From the NCBI GenBank assembly GCA_961205875.1, contig OY540813.1, positions 16,835,001 through 16,899,000 of the forward strand: DNA of 64,000 bases. Direction: 5' to 3'. Source of the stretch: Sialis fuliginosa (taxonomy: Eukaryota > Arthropoda > Insecta > Megaloptera > Sialidae). This document shows, one piece after another, positions 46,914 to 58,412 of this stretch. The notes under the pieces were generated by a model. That model saw nothing but the letters and a program-made list of their open reading frames with translations. It was not told the DNA's origin and did no database searches. Every line of letters begins with the position of its first letter. Positions within the stretch are counted from its first letter, which is position 1. Made by a program: the position numbers and the translations under genes.

Positions 46914-47327
46914 ACTAGCTGACCCGGCAAACGTTGTTTTGCAATGTATATTATTTGTAGGAATTATTTGTATTGTTATCGACCGGTGAAGGCGGAAGAT
47001 CAAATTGAATTGAAAAAAAAAAGAAATTATTAAAAATAAAAATCGCGATGGTAAAATAGGGGTTGATTGTAAAGGGTTGAAAATTCAGGGTTATATGTAT
47101 TTACTAATGCTGTATCATAAAAAAATTAAAAATTTTTTTTTTATCTAAAATTGAAAAAAAAAATTTAGGGGTGGATTACCCTTAACATTTAGGGGGATGA
47201 AAAATAGATGTTGTCCGATTCTCAGACCTACCCAATATGCACACAAAATTTCATGAGAATCGGGAAAGCCGTTTCGGAGGAGTTTAACCACAAACACCGC
47301 GACACGAGAATTTTATATATTAGATAT
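46914..47327 (+). mobile_element. Decayed retroelement of the CTAGCTGACCCGGC type
   Basis: Starts ACTAGCTGACCCGGCAAACG and ends GCCGTTTCGGAGGAGTTTAA, CACCGCGACACGAGAATTTT, ATATATTAGAT. This layout is widespread in arthropod genomes as truncated non-LTR or SINE-like copies. The family is assigned from memory of the pattern, not proven. Confidence 0.6.
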
Positions 47328-47640
47328 TCTCCCCAGAACATAAATATCAATGGTGTCCAGATTAATATAACTAGCGTTTCTTCTTTAGAAAAAAGCAAAT
47401 TTTATATTTATCATTTTTCGAGAAATTGGTGTAAAAAATTGGTAAGTGTATTGTTTTTGCACATTATAAATTAATACTCAAATGATATAAATGAAATGAA
47501 AATATAATGTGGCAGAAGAGGTCAATAATTAATAGCCATTAAAATATATAAGTAGAAAAAAGTCATCTCTAAGATTCTTAGAGAATTTTTTTGAAAATAA
47601 TTTTACTATTGAAAGAAATAATTCAGATTAAAAAAAAATA

Positions 47641-47931
47641 TGCCCGGTATTATAAAAAAAATGCTATCTGTAAGGTGTCAAATCGTTATAAATTTGCTCG
47701 GGATTCTAGAGCAGTGGTGATAAATGTATAATATTGTAAATACTATGCATTTTATGAGGCACATATGTCACCACTTATCTTCCAATTGTTGATTTATACT
47801 TAACGCGCATGCGTCAAGGTCATTCATGCAAACCATCCCAGTCATTCTAACTGTCAGTGGGTTGTCATTTATATTTAATAGCCCGCAGATATCATTAGTT
47901 GCCGAGCAAATTTCTTTATAATAGTGGGCAT
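47641..47931. mobile_element. Palindromic MITE, family C-like copy 3
   Basis: Ends TGCCCGGTATTATAAA and TTTATAATAGTGGGCA. The interior (GGTGTCAAATCGTTATAAAT, GAGCAAATTTC) differs from copies 1 and 2. About 290 bp. Confidence 0.65.
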
Positions 47932-49339
47932 TAGATAAGATAAAATATATGATTTTTAGTACGTATCATATTGATTCCCAAAACTTTATTTAATAAACCT
48001 AGCTAGACACATCTACATCATATTTGCATCATATTACTTTGTGCACCTTATGAATGAGCACCTGGATGTAAACTTTATTGCATATTATGAGTTTGCGCAA
48101 TTTTTAATCAAGTAAAACTTGAATCATATTTGGCCAAAAAAATTATAAATTTAACAAATGGTGTAATGTAAAGTTTGCATTGTTATGAAGTAAATATATT
48201 TACACAAACAAATTTTACGTTGCTATAAAATCTGTAAAAATTTATATTTATCAACTCGTGATCATCATAGATCTCTATTTGGGACATTCTGGGATATTAG
48301 GAACTAACTGCTTGTGAAATTCATTCATATTCATACAGATGTAAGTAAATAAATAATGTTTGGGAGCCACTGGTCAGGGGGTAGTCAGTAGTCAGGGATG
48401 TAAGTAAGTAAAGCGAGCTACGGTGGTCGAGGCAGCAGCGTTTTGTTATATTTGAAGCGCGATGAGGATTCCGTAGACAACGGCGACGCCATTCTCTCAG
48501 TAGGTTGCCTTTATACCTCTCGCTGTGGCGTACTGCAAAGAAAAGGCTGATGAGTTTTTCCACCCCTTCTAGGTTTATTGCAGTTATTTGCAAGGGTTTT
48601 TAATCTCACGAGTTATTAAGGCTTGCGTCCTCGTTTCAAATATCTATACCTGTAGTTACAAATATATATATATTAATTAAGTCAGCGTCACTTTAAAATG
48701 TATAGGTAAAAGTAAAATAAAATATGTAAAGTAACAAATGAAATTACATAAAATTGTAGTTTCTATTTTATTTAATTTAAATCTTTAGTAGAATGACAAA
48801 AAGTTGAAGTTATTATTATCGGAAAATTTTATTTTTTTAATAATTAGCAAGATAAATATAGATACGTTAAACAAATGTAAAAAATATATTTCGATAAAAA
48901 TAATATTTTAAATAAATCAATTGATTGAAAAGCAACCAATTAAATGCCACCGTTAACCCGAAAACGCAGCAAAAAAGAAACAAAACAATACCCTGACCTT
49001 AATTAACATAAAAATAATATTCGTTTCCGGCATTGTCAAGAGAACTTGCATTGACTGAAGGGGTAGTGAATTCAGTCTGATATCGAGGGGGATGCTGTAC
49101 ACACACACACACACAAGCAGAGAGTCTACACATGTGGGTAAATGGGCTGCTATTGAATATAATATAAAATAATAGGATGTTATCATTTTCTCTATCATAC
49201 CCACATATTATATCTTCATTTCATTTATTTATATTTTATTATCTTTGCTACATGTATAAATGGAATGTAAAAATGATTTGTTATATTTGAATTTAATGAA
49301 AATATAAATTTAATAGTTATAATATAAGTTTTGAGGATT
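47932..49339. other. Gene-free interval with two CA/GC islets
   Basis: A GC-rich islet is at 48345-48560 (GCGAGCTACGGTGGTCGAGG and CGGCGACGCC). A (CA)8 tract is at 49099-49115. The rest is AT-rich; no exon recognised. Confidence 0.5.
49099..49115. repeat. (AC)8 microsatellite
   Basis: Simple repeat after a short GC-rich stretch (ATCGAGGGGGATGC). Confidence 0.95.
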
Positions 49340-49455
49340 CCACGGTGATTTGATATGGATCTTGGCTTTTGGGTGTAAGCCGTGTCGATTTGGTCGTGTT
49401 ATCGGCCAATGTTTCGTCACACATTGCACGCGGCTTACACCCAAAACCCAAGATT
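49340..49455. mobile_element. Hairpin repeat, family H copy 1
   Basis: ATCTTGGCTTTTGGGTGTAA and TTACACCCAAAACCCAAGAT are inverted, with GTCGATTTGGTCGTGTTA and GGCCAATGTTTCGTCACACA between them. The second copy is at 63.81-63.97 kb. Confidence 0.7.
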
Positions 49456-49849
49456 CTTAATAATTATTAGTTTGTAATATGAATGAGATTTTAATTTTAT
49501 TTATTATACGGGCATACCAAATATGTCTATTGTTTTGAACGTCTACTGCATCTATGGTATATATTATACAACTATTATTGTGGATTAATATTCATAGAAT
49601 AATTTAAAAAAATGTAAAATAATATAGAAATTCCCTGCAGCTTCGCCCGCATGTTTATTTCGAAATCAAAATTATTTCAATATCAATTGTATTATTTTTT
49701 ATTTATTTTTTATAATACACACACACTGTATACCTGACTTAATTATTCAATGTTTTATTTTTATATATTTATATATATTATATATTGATTCAATAAAAAC
49801 TGATAACTTGTTACATGATGAAAACAAAGGTATGTAAAGACTAGGTATA

Positions 49850-50330
49850 TTCTCAATAGCTCCTTGACCAATTAGCGTTTGCGCGGGAATTACGTCACTT
49901 AGGGGATATATTCATAAATGTATAATTAGTACAGTAAAAATAGAATTTTCGAAAACAATAATTATCAACGAAAATTGGTACAGAGATAGTTTGGTACCTA
50001 CACGTTAAGAAACCGATGAGTGCAGTTGTTATTTTGAAGTTATTCGTGTAAAAACAGTGTTTCGCCCATTTCACCCTCTGCAAAACTTCCAATGACCCCT
50101 TGGTCGACGACACTCATCAGTTTCTTAAAGTATAGGTACCTACTAAACTATCTCTATACTAATTTTTGTTGATAAAGGAATTATTATGTTGGAAAAATCT
50201 ATTTTTACTGTACTAATTAAATATATATAACATTTGAATATATTCCCTATGGGTGATGTAATTTCCGCGTAAACGCTGATTGGTCATCGGGCTATTGAGA
50301 CTTCCTTGTCTTTATACTTATACCTTTATG
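49850..50330. mobile_element. Foldback MITE, family A copy 2
   Basis: Diverged copy of the element at 7.02-7.54 kb. The left arm keeps CCAAT (49868), TTTGCGCGGGAA (49878-49889) and TACGTCA (49891-49897). The right arm keeps ATTGG and a decayed TTTCCGCGT. The middle differs (GTTTCTTAAAGTATAGGTAC / GTACCTACACGTTAAGAAAC). Confidence 0.8.
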
Positions 50331-50504
50331 AAAAACAATCTTTTAAATATATAAACTTTTAATATATAATTAAATATATTTAATATTTTAATATATAAAC
50401 TCAATCCCAGCATTAGTTAATTTTCCCAATTTGAAAAAGTGGATAAATAACAAAAAAAAACAATAACGTCAAACGTTGTGACAAAAATCGATACCGCGGT
50501 GTTT

Positions 50505-50660
50505 CAAATATAGACCGCGTATGAAAAATGAGTGTACACACACACACTGCACGTTATGTCCATGAGGGGGACGGGTGGGTAGACGGTGGACACACATTCA
50601 CACACTGTACGCATCGCGGCGATGAGAAATTTAAACGGCGCGGTCTCCTCTGTATATCCA
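50505..50660. other. GC-rich islet with (AC)6
   Basis: (AC)6 at 50536-50547 and CACACATTCACACACTG near 50590, with GCATCGCGGCGATG and ACGGCGCGGTC. No exon recognised. Confidence 0.5.
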
Positions 50661-51639
50661 CTGCATGATTCAAACGCGTTGTTTGTAAACAGGGGTGTAC
50701 TTACCTCTTACTCATTTATTTTTATACTTTTACAATATAACATATTCTATCTACATACATAGGCATCAGCAGTATTATATCTAACCATGGACACCATAAA
50801 GCTTGGAGGGGGGGGGGGGGGGGCTGATAAGACTCTAGCCTGGGCGTCCGGTACGATGAATAAACAAGCCTTTTTTGTGTTCATCAAAAAAAATATCTTA
50901 GGTTTCGTAGTAGGAGGGGACCCGCTGAAAATCTTAGCCCGGTGTTCCGAGATAAGATGTGGGGGCTATGTATCTAATACATTGTTTAGTTAAATTTATA
51001 ATTACTAACTCAAATCAGTATCTGAAACAAGATTCGTTTATTTGTTTTCTCCATTTAACGGCGATGCAATTTAATATTTCCGCCACATTTATAGGCAAAT
51101 TTATTTAGTAGGTACCTACATTCATAATAATTTCTGAATTTAATTGGTTATAATTCATGAAAATAAATTAATAGTTGTATGAAATGATTCATAAAACCGT
51201 ATATTTATCACCTCATTAAAGAGTCACTGAATTGATTCAAATAGTGTATAAATTGGACAAAAATTGAATTTCGGCTATTAAAACGATTTTTGTTCCTTTA
51301 AAACATGCTTTTCGAAGGCAATAACTTTATGAATGTGTATAATTCAAGTTTTTTTTTAGTTCAATTAGAACCCATAGCTACATTAAAAATGATCTTTGGT
51401 TGAAGTATTTGATTTTAAAAAATATATACGAATTTAAATATTTACATACATATAGAAAAAAATAGTTTTTTTGGTAATATCGCAAAAACAAGAGCTGATT
51501 GAGCAAAATGATGACCATTTTGGATTGAGCGTGCCCAAACTACCCTAAAGAAGTTGTATACCCTGCACCAAACATAATTTTTTTTGTCAGCCAGTGTTAT
51601 CATTAGTGTCTCTATATTGTAAGTTTTACAAATCTAACC
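50661..51639. other. AT-rich interval with a sixteen-G tract
   Basis: A G-run of about 16 at 50808-50823 after AAGCTTGGA. Remaining DNA is AT-rich with no supported gene. Confidence 0.5.
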
Positions 51640-52110
51640 ATGTAATGGTACAACCGCTGGGTCACGAAGCGCAAGTAATAAAAAACACACCAGTGATTTT
51701 GATCTCAATTTTATGCTTCACGTGTCAGTCGTACCTACCTACCTACCTATAAGCCGACGCTGACTACATACACATATGCGTGCATGTGGGCACTTTGTGC
51801 ATGTGTGTGTGTGCTGTATCCAATGTGCCCGTGGGATTGTCTTCACCGTTCACTCACCGCCGAGGGGAGTCCACGAGAGAAAGGCGGCTGTCGTTGTTCG
51901 CTGACTGTCTCCGCTGTAGCGACTCTGCCGGCGAGGGACGCACGCGGGGGACGCGCACATACACACACACACACGCACGCACGCACGCACGCTGGTAATC
52001 AACCGCGATGCAGGCGGGTCGTGCAGGACAAAGCCGTGGCGGTGCTGGCCATCTGCGAGACGCGTCTGTCATCCGTGACAGCATTACACGTGTGCGTGTG
52101 TGATGTAGCG
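51640..52110. other. Largest GC-rich islet, with CA/GCAC repeats
   Basis: Contains (ACCT)n near 51735, GTGTGTGTGTG near 51800, (AC)7(GCAC)n at 51961-51992 and GTGTGCGTGTGTG near 52090. These sit in CpG-rich DNA. Long ORFs on both strands arise from the GC composition; none shows a domain. Confidence 0.55.
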
Positions 52111-53395
52111 CACTCACACATGTATACTTTGCAAACAATATAGACCTGATACAATTATTACTTTTGTTACTAACAGACCTACTTTAATCAATCGATTGCA
52201 ATAATGAAACAGTTTTACTGACATATTTATAAACTGATTGTAGGTACTGATTCCATTGCTTTGAACATTACAACTACAAATAAACTGCCTTGACCGGCAC
52301 AAAACTTTTTTATACATCATGATACAGAAGAAATTACATAAGTTAACACTTTCTGCTAAGAAATTAGATATAAACTACATTACATTAATTGTTGTTTTTG
52401 TTAATGTTTGAGATATATTTTATTTCTATTCTGTGATTTTATTTCAAACGTTTTTATTATAAATTGGTACTTATAGTAATTTTTCTGTTTAAAAAAATGT
52501 TGTTTTGTAAAAGACTTCTTATTTATTTGATATTTCAACAGTTTAACACATTTTAGATATTATTATTTCTATACATCTATTTAATTGACAGTTGTAATTA
52601 TAAATGCTTTTATTTTCATTAATAGCTAGATTATTCATATTAATAATATTATTTTTTAATAAAATTAAAAATTATTCTTTTTTGGTCAATTCATAAAAGA
52701 TACAAAACAAAGAATTCAACATAAATTATAGGAACTAACGTTCTCTACAACTTTCATTATATACATCTTTTTCTGTTATGAATCATTTAAAATAAAATAA
52801 AAAGATTTTTTTCTTACACATTTTTTTAATATGATTATAACAAAAATAGATAATAATATTCTCATTTTTTCTCATAAAGAATAATTCGGAAAATTCAAAA
52901 ATTAAAGAAAATCGATTCTTTCCTAAAAAAAAATTGGGAGGAAGGGGGGAAATGAACAGAACATATATTATAGATAAGAATATTTTCTACAACTTTAATC
53001 TAAAACATTTTTTTTATTGCGCACCATTTCAAAAATAATTCAAAAATCAGTAAACATTCATTTCCAGTTTAGTGATGGTTTTCAAAACTATCAGGTGCAC
53101 ATTTATACATCTATGTAGATACTTAATTAATGTGACTTAATTGAGAGTGTAACGTCGTGAATCCAAAAATCAGTTAAAATTTACCGCGGAATATTTAAAT
53201 ATTCTTCTTTTCAAAAGAGGTGTAAAATAGAATTATGAAATAAATATTAATCATTTATGTAATTTTCTGTTAAAATATTAACTTCATTGTCAATCTGTAT
53301 CTAGCTTAATTAAGTCAAATAAGTACATCGAACAAAAGTGCACCAAACAATCATTAACGCAGAAATTCATCAACTCTGACTCACTCACTAAATCT
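52111..53395. other. Gene-free AT-rich interval
   Basis: AT-rich throughout, with no exon, RNA gene or clear element seen. Confidence 0.5.
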
Positions 53396-53425
53396 ACTCT
53401 AAATCCCTCAATACAGTACAATTGT

Positions 53426-53463
<38 letters not shown>

Positions 53464-53630
53464 TGCGTGCATTGCAAGGGGGGCGCAGTGAGCGTGTGAA
53501 AGCGGGACCCGTTCGAGAGTCACGTAACCGCGAGAGCCCCTCGCGAGCGATGCTCTATCGCGCGCGCTTTGTGCGCCCAATGCTGTTGTTGCCGCCATGC
53601 TGAACAGGAAGTCGTTGTGACGTCATACGT
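53396..53630. other. GC-rich islet with (GT)17
   Basis: (GT)17 at 53428-53462, then CGTGTGAAAGCGGGACCCG, CGCGAGAGCCCCTCGCGAG (an imperfect palindrome) and TATCGCGCGCG. No exon recognised. Confidence 0.55.
53428..53462. repeat. (GT)17 microsatellite
   Basis: One of the two longest dinucleotide tracts in the window, uninterrupted. Confidence 0.97.
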
Positions 53631-53819
53631 ATTAAATTTAAATTGATTGGGTTCGATACATCCCCGGCAAACCGAACCAGTCACTACTGTTATGAACGGG
53701 GAACATCCTTCAATGTTTATACATGATACAATAAAATTGTTATAGTTAATAAAACGAACACTATGTATAACTGCGATTTTATCTGTTATTAAGCTACTAA
53801 ATAAATATTTGTCGTAACA

Positions 53820-54740
53820 AAATACAATGTTCACTGCGTAGATTTTCAGGATCGCTAAAAATTATGCGTAAAAATAAGATTGGTATTGTTTCTATATAAA
53901 AGGGATAATGCCATATTCTAAAAAAAAACATTTAATCTCTAGACTCTAGATAATTTGTCAATTTGATCGTGCATGTTAACTTCTTTATATTTGAGTGAAT
54001 TTTAAATAAATAAATAAGGTATAGGGACCATTCTTGGATACGACCCCAGTATTGGTAATTTTTTAATTAAATGAATTAGAAATACCTATTTGTTGATAAT
54101 TTATTACTTTTTATAGTTTTAGATTTTACAAAATTTCGTATAACGATATTATTAAATTGAAATATCATTTCTAAATTTCTAAAAATATCATTATAATTTT
54201 CTAATATACGCGCTCAGCTTTAAATTTTAATTAAATGTACCTACTGAATTAGAAATATGTGTTATTTGATTACTACCATTTCTGAATATTAATCTATATA
54301 CGTTTAACTGTCTTACAACGTGATTTGATGACAATCGGCCAATAGGTGTCAAAATGGTGGACATTTAAACTAATCATTAGTACAATTTATTTATTATTTA
54401 TTTTTGACAACTGCTTTACATTGTTTCAAATTTTACGATTTTTTCTTTTATATCTTTTATGTCGTAGTACTTATCATTTTGTAATTATTAGCAAGTGTCC
54501 ATCACTGCGTGCTCATTACTAGTTTTACCTTTGCCATTACTGGAGAAAAAACATGAACAAAATAAAAGGCTATAATTTAAAAAACAAACTATATTTGTGG
54601 ACTTTGATAATTAAGTTGATTAAATAAAGAGTTACTTGTTTTATTAGTATGAGTTCATGATAATTACACAAAACAAGCCCATTAATCCAAAATAATCGAA
54701 AACTTGCTCTTATAGCGACCATAACTGGTACCTTTACCTT
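53820..54740 (+). repeat. Dispersed repeat family J, copy 1
   Basis: Shares with 59.46-60.0 kb the stretches GAATATTAATCTATATAC, CGTGATTTGATGACAATCGG, AATAGGTGTCAAA, GTCGTAGTACTTATCATTTT and TGTCCATCACTGCGTG. Additional CCCCAGTATTGGTAATTTTT and AATTAGAAATACC segments appear twice within this copy. Confidence 0.75.
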
Positions 54741-54939
54741 ATATATGTGTAGCGGAAGTTACAAATAGGTCAAAAAAATTGCTATTTTCAATAAAATCAA
54801 TCACAATGTGTCGCAAAAAATAAATTAATAAAACTGTTGACTGTGTTAGTTATCTTAATCTTTTCAAATTACGTTCACAAACATATTTCAAATACACATT
54901 AGTATATTTTCTCTACAGACATAGCATCCACGTGATTCA

Positions 54940-55050
54940 TCTATTGATACGCTTTGCTGGGGGTTGTCGATGGGGTTAAACAGTGCACGGGGAGGAGGGA
55001 GGTGGTACCGACACAGGTACAGATTGACAAGGGTTGTGTTACAGAACACT
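54940..55050. other. Small GC-rich islet
   Basis: CTGGGGGTTGTCGATGGGG through GCACGGGGAGGAGGGAGG. No exon recognised. Confidence 0.4.
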
Positions 55051-55196
55051 TCTTCGAATGCGAAAATGTGGTCACATTTTACTGAAAACTGAATTTGCCG
55101 CAGTTAAATAAAACAGTAGGTACCTACCTATAATATTTTGGATTTTGGAACATATTAAAAAAATAATGTATTTAATAATTTTTAAAATAAGAAGAT

Positions 55197-55335
55197 TTGT
55201 ACATTTTTGAAGTTATATTGTTTCCTCGCCATATCGAAGATACAGGAAGCTTTGTGATCGTTTTGAAATTAGGAAAAAAATGTTCTCCAGTTTCAAAATT
55301 TTATGTCAAGACAAACACTTTTCGTTCTATGTTAA
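55197..55335 (-). repeat. Dispersed repeat family I, copy 2 (inverted)
   Basis: ATCGAAGATACAGGAAGC, TTTCAAAATTTTATGTCAAG and ACAAACACTTTTCGTTC are the complement of the copies at 33.47 and 61.79 kb. Confidence 0.6.
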
Positions 55336-55434
55336 AATTCTATTATTATTTATTACTTTTTAACATGTGCATTATTGACCCTTAAGACTAGGTATAAGAC
55401 ACCTTGCGAGACCCTGGACGAGACTTATAAATAA

Positions 55435-55850
55435 AATCGATATTGTCCCGACCTGGGTCTCGTCTCGGCACGAAGCTTAATAACTAAAATTAAGTTATTC
55501 AACAAATACAACCAACTTTCTGAGCCAATGCCTAATTTTTAAGATTTTATTTGACCAGCATTGAGAACAATGAATATATTGATACAGCATCGACTCGAAG
55601 AGAGTACGAAGACTACCGTTGTTGCCGTTAGCGCTTTGGGCGGATCGACGGCCAGGCATCGGGTGTGGGGTGGTTTAATACACAAGCGTCACGGGAACCG
55701 GCGAATCGTGCAGGGTTAGCGGGCGGTAATGGGGAATGGTGAAGATGAGACACGTGAAGCGAAGGCTCTTTGTGCCCGCGTCCGTCACATGCGCTAGCCC
55801 GGGGTCCCCTTCGCTCTCTCGCTAGATAGATGTGCCGGTAGTTCTCAAAC
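55435..55850. other. GC-rich islet
   Basis: Broad CpG-rich block (GTCCCGACCTGGGTCTCG; GCGCTTTGGGCGGATCGACG; CGTCCGTCACATGCGC) without a microsatellite. No recognised exon. Confidence 0.45.
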
Positions 55851-55875
55851 GATGGTATTTTTCAACAATAACACA

Positions 55876-56132
55876 GTTACACAAAAAAAAATACGCAGCC
55901 AAAAAAGTGACCTATATATAGCATTGTAGTATTGGTCGAGTATAGTTGAAATCCAAATTTTTGGAATTTTCTGCTTAGCAGTTTTTTTTAACTTTGATCT
56001 TGAATTTTGGGTTTAGGTTAAATTAAAAAAAAAAGTAGTGTATTGGATAATTTGGATTTCGACTATGCTCGATCAATACTACAATGCTATAGGTCGCTTT
56101 TTTGGTTCCGTATTTTTTTTGTGTAGCTGTAG
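55876..56132. mobile_element. Foldback MITE
   Basis: TTACACAAAAAAAAATACG and CGTATTTTTTTTGTGTA are the outer arms. TATAGCATTGTAGTATTG and CAATACTACAATGCTATA are the inner arms, followed by TCGAGTATAGTTGAAATCC and its inverse. About 255 bp. Confidence 0.8.
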
Positions 56133-56339
56133 AATGAGTATTAGACATGTATATTGTATAATTCACGAATGATTTTTTTAGTGAACGAAAGTAAAATATT
56201 ATACACCTTAACCACAATAAAACCATTTCACGTGTTTCGACTTCACAAGAAGTCCTTATCAGGCTAGCTTAATAGTTCCTGACTGATTACATAATTAAAG
56301 GTCCAATTATATCAGCTAGAATTATTAATTGGGAGTAAT

Positions 56340-56960
56340 ATGACAGTGGTGTAACCATTGGGGCAGCTTCTCCCCCTACAGGTGTATATGTAGGAAGGAC
56401 CATGTAAAATGGGATCGGGACAAAAGGTCGACAAATATTAAAGACCGACCGTTGAAAGGCAGACAAGAACAAAAGGCCGAGATGGACAAAAGACAAAAAG
56501 CAATAAGCCCCCCACAAAAAAAATGTATTATTTAATTTGCTTTAGCGATATATTTTTTTTAGGGGGAGGACTAGCATGATCCATATAACCCCTCCACAAA
56601 AAACAATTATTGTATTATATAATTTGCTTTAACGTTATAAGTTATAATTAATACAATAATTATTTTTTTGGGGGGAGGGTTCTATGAATCATGCCACCCC
56701 CCGAAAAAAATACAACGTTAAAGCAAATTAAATAATACAATTTTTTTTGGAGGAGAGCATATTGCATAACCCCCTCCCTCAAAAATATTAATTTATATAC
56801 ATTTTTTGTTTGCCTTTTGTCCATGTCGACCTTTTCGGAGTCTGCATTTTGTCAATCAGCCTAATGTCCATGTCTGCCTTTTGGGATTCGGCCTTTTGTC
56901 CTTTTCGACCTTTTTTCCATATCAGCCTTTCGGGATTCTGCATTTGTCGTAGACCCATGT
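56340..56960. mobile_element. Repeat-rich element with ACAAAAGGYCGA motif clusters
   Basis: The left side has ACAAAAGGTCGA (56420-56431) and ACAAAAGGCCGA (56469-56480). The right side has the inverse motif many times (TGCCTTTTGTCC at 56811, GTCGACCTTTTCGG at 56825, TCGGCCTTTTGT at 56888, TTCGACCTTTT at 56904). Between them are alternating direct and inverted TTTGCTTTAACGTTAT blocks with GGGGGAGG / CCCCTCC runs. A hAT-like CAGTGGTGTAACC sits at 56344. Confidence 0.55.
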
Positions 56961-57419
56961 AAAAAAAATGTGGATGTGTTTACGTAAATTCGTTAATGCC
57001 AGCCCCCCCCCCACAGTCGTTTCTAATAATTTTTTATGAGTATTGAAAAAGGTGATTTTAAACAGTGAAAACAACCCCCCCCCCCCCCCCCCAATAAACA
57101 CTATAAAATGGTGACATGAGTCTGAAGTCTGAAAGCATACTACACAGATATAAGTACTGAAAATGACACAAAGTATCTCAAATTTGCTTAATTTTACAAT
57201 ACCGTAATGACTAACCATATTAATTTTATTGTCTCATGTATAGTTTCTTCAATGACAGTTACGACCTATTAAAATTGTTTAGTACATAATTTGTTAAAGT
57301 AGGTACCAATTTTAGTACGTATTCAGTTATATTTCTGTGAAAATTTGCAAGTCCTTTGTTTGATTTAAATTTTGGGTGTGTTACATAACAAATGTTGACG
57401 AGCACTGTTGTGAAACCCT

Positions 57420-57600
57420 AAACCCCCACCCACCCCATCGGTCGCTCGCTGTTATTGCCTGCCTGACGGCCACCTCGCCAACACATAGCCGCCGTCGCCG
57501 CTATCGTGTAACGGGTCCGTCGTAGTAGTGATAACTAGTACACAGCCGTGCTCAAACTGCGCGTGCAGTGGCGCCGACATGAGGATGTAATTAATCAATG
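57420..57600. other. GC-rich islet
   Basis: CCCACCCACCCCATCGGTCG through CGCCGTCGCCGCTATCG to GCGCGTGCAGTGGCGCC. No exon recognised. C-runs of about 10 and 16 lie just upstream at 57004 and 57077. Confidence 0.45.
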
Positions 57601-57815
57601 CATCTACTCAAAACGTATATTTACCCTCTATACTTCCACATGCAAGTATTTACTTGATAAAAACTCCTTCCACGCGAAACTAAAATTGTTGACGTGTAAC
57701 TATTTTTATAAAGGTCCGTAGGTCTACGACCAGCAATGGAAAACTGACCTTTGAATTTAACATGCAAATTTATGACTCCCAGATATACATGTAAAAGTTT
57801 CGGATTTTTTTTTCA

Positions 57816-58328
57816 GTGGGGTCCTGTATCATATTTAGTTTAAACTATAGAGAATCTTGGCATAGTTGTTTTAAAGAAAACAAAATATTAACAATATATG
57901 GTATATATATCTACGAACTTCTGTCAACAATGTTCTTAAATGATTATTTCAGAAGAAATAACATCGATGTTAAGCATTATAATACCAGAGGAAGTGACAC
58001 GGTTCTAAAACACAGAACAACTTTTTTTGAAAAGGGACCAATTTATACTGGATACAAAATCTACCAAAACTTAAAGGAAACTACTGAAATAAAAAAATTA
58101 AAGAAATTATTACATAGACATTTAATTAATATAGCACCGTATAATTTGACAGATGTGATTATTTAATTATTATTAGTTCTTATGTATTTGTTTCTGTTTT
58201 CAGAACTGTCACCTCATCTGGTATAGTATTTTGTGTAACTATTTATATTATATATGTATTTTATGTATTGTTTTGACCATTTATATCACATTGTTGGGTG
58301 ATTCAAATATAATAAATATTATTATTAT
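57816..58328 (+). mobile_element. Non-LTR retrotransposon 3' end (ORF2 C-terminus plus tail)
   Basis: An uninterrupted 116-codon frame (57816-58166) matches the C-terminal region of insect LINE polyproteins: the order FKENKILTIYGIYIYELL, YNTRG, HRTTFF and IYTGYKIYQNL is characteristic of the post-RT tail. It has no start of its own and no RT core, so it is a 5'-truncated copy. It is followed by an AT-rich 3' UTR ending in an ATT-repeat tail at about 58310-58328. Not a cellular gene. Confidence 0.7.
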
Positions 58329-58412
58329 AGAACTTGAGTTAACTTTGCATGTGTAGTGTTTAGTATTAAAATGCAGTTCTATATTAGCAAAAGTTGACCC
58401 TATTTTTTTTAA

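Noticed and set aside
51780..52143. Three overlapping ORFs (72-119 codons) around 51.8-52.1 kb
   Set aside because: All three read through (CA)n and (GCAC)n repeats, giving His/Thr or Cys/Val runs.
53290..53834. Minus-strand ORFs of 102-104 codons
   Set aside because: Dominated by the (GT)17 tract and a GC-rich islet; no recognised domain.
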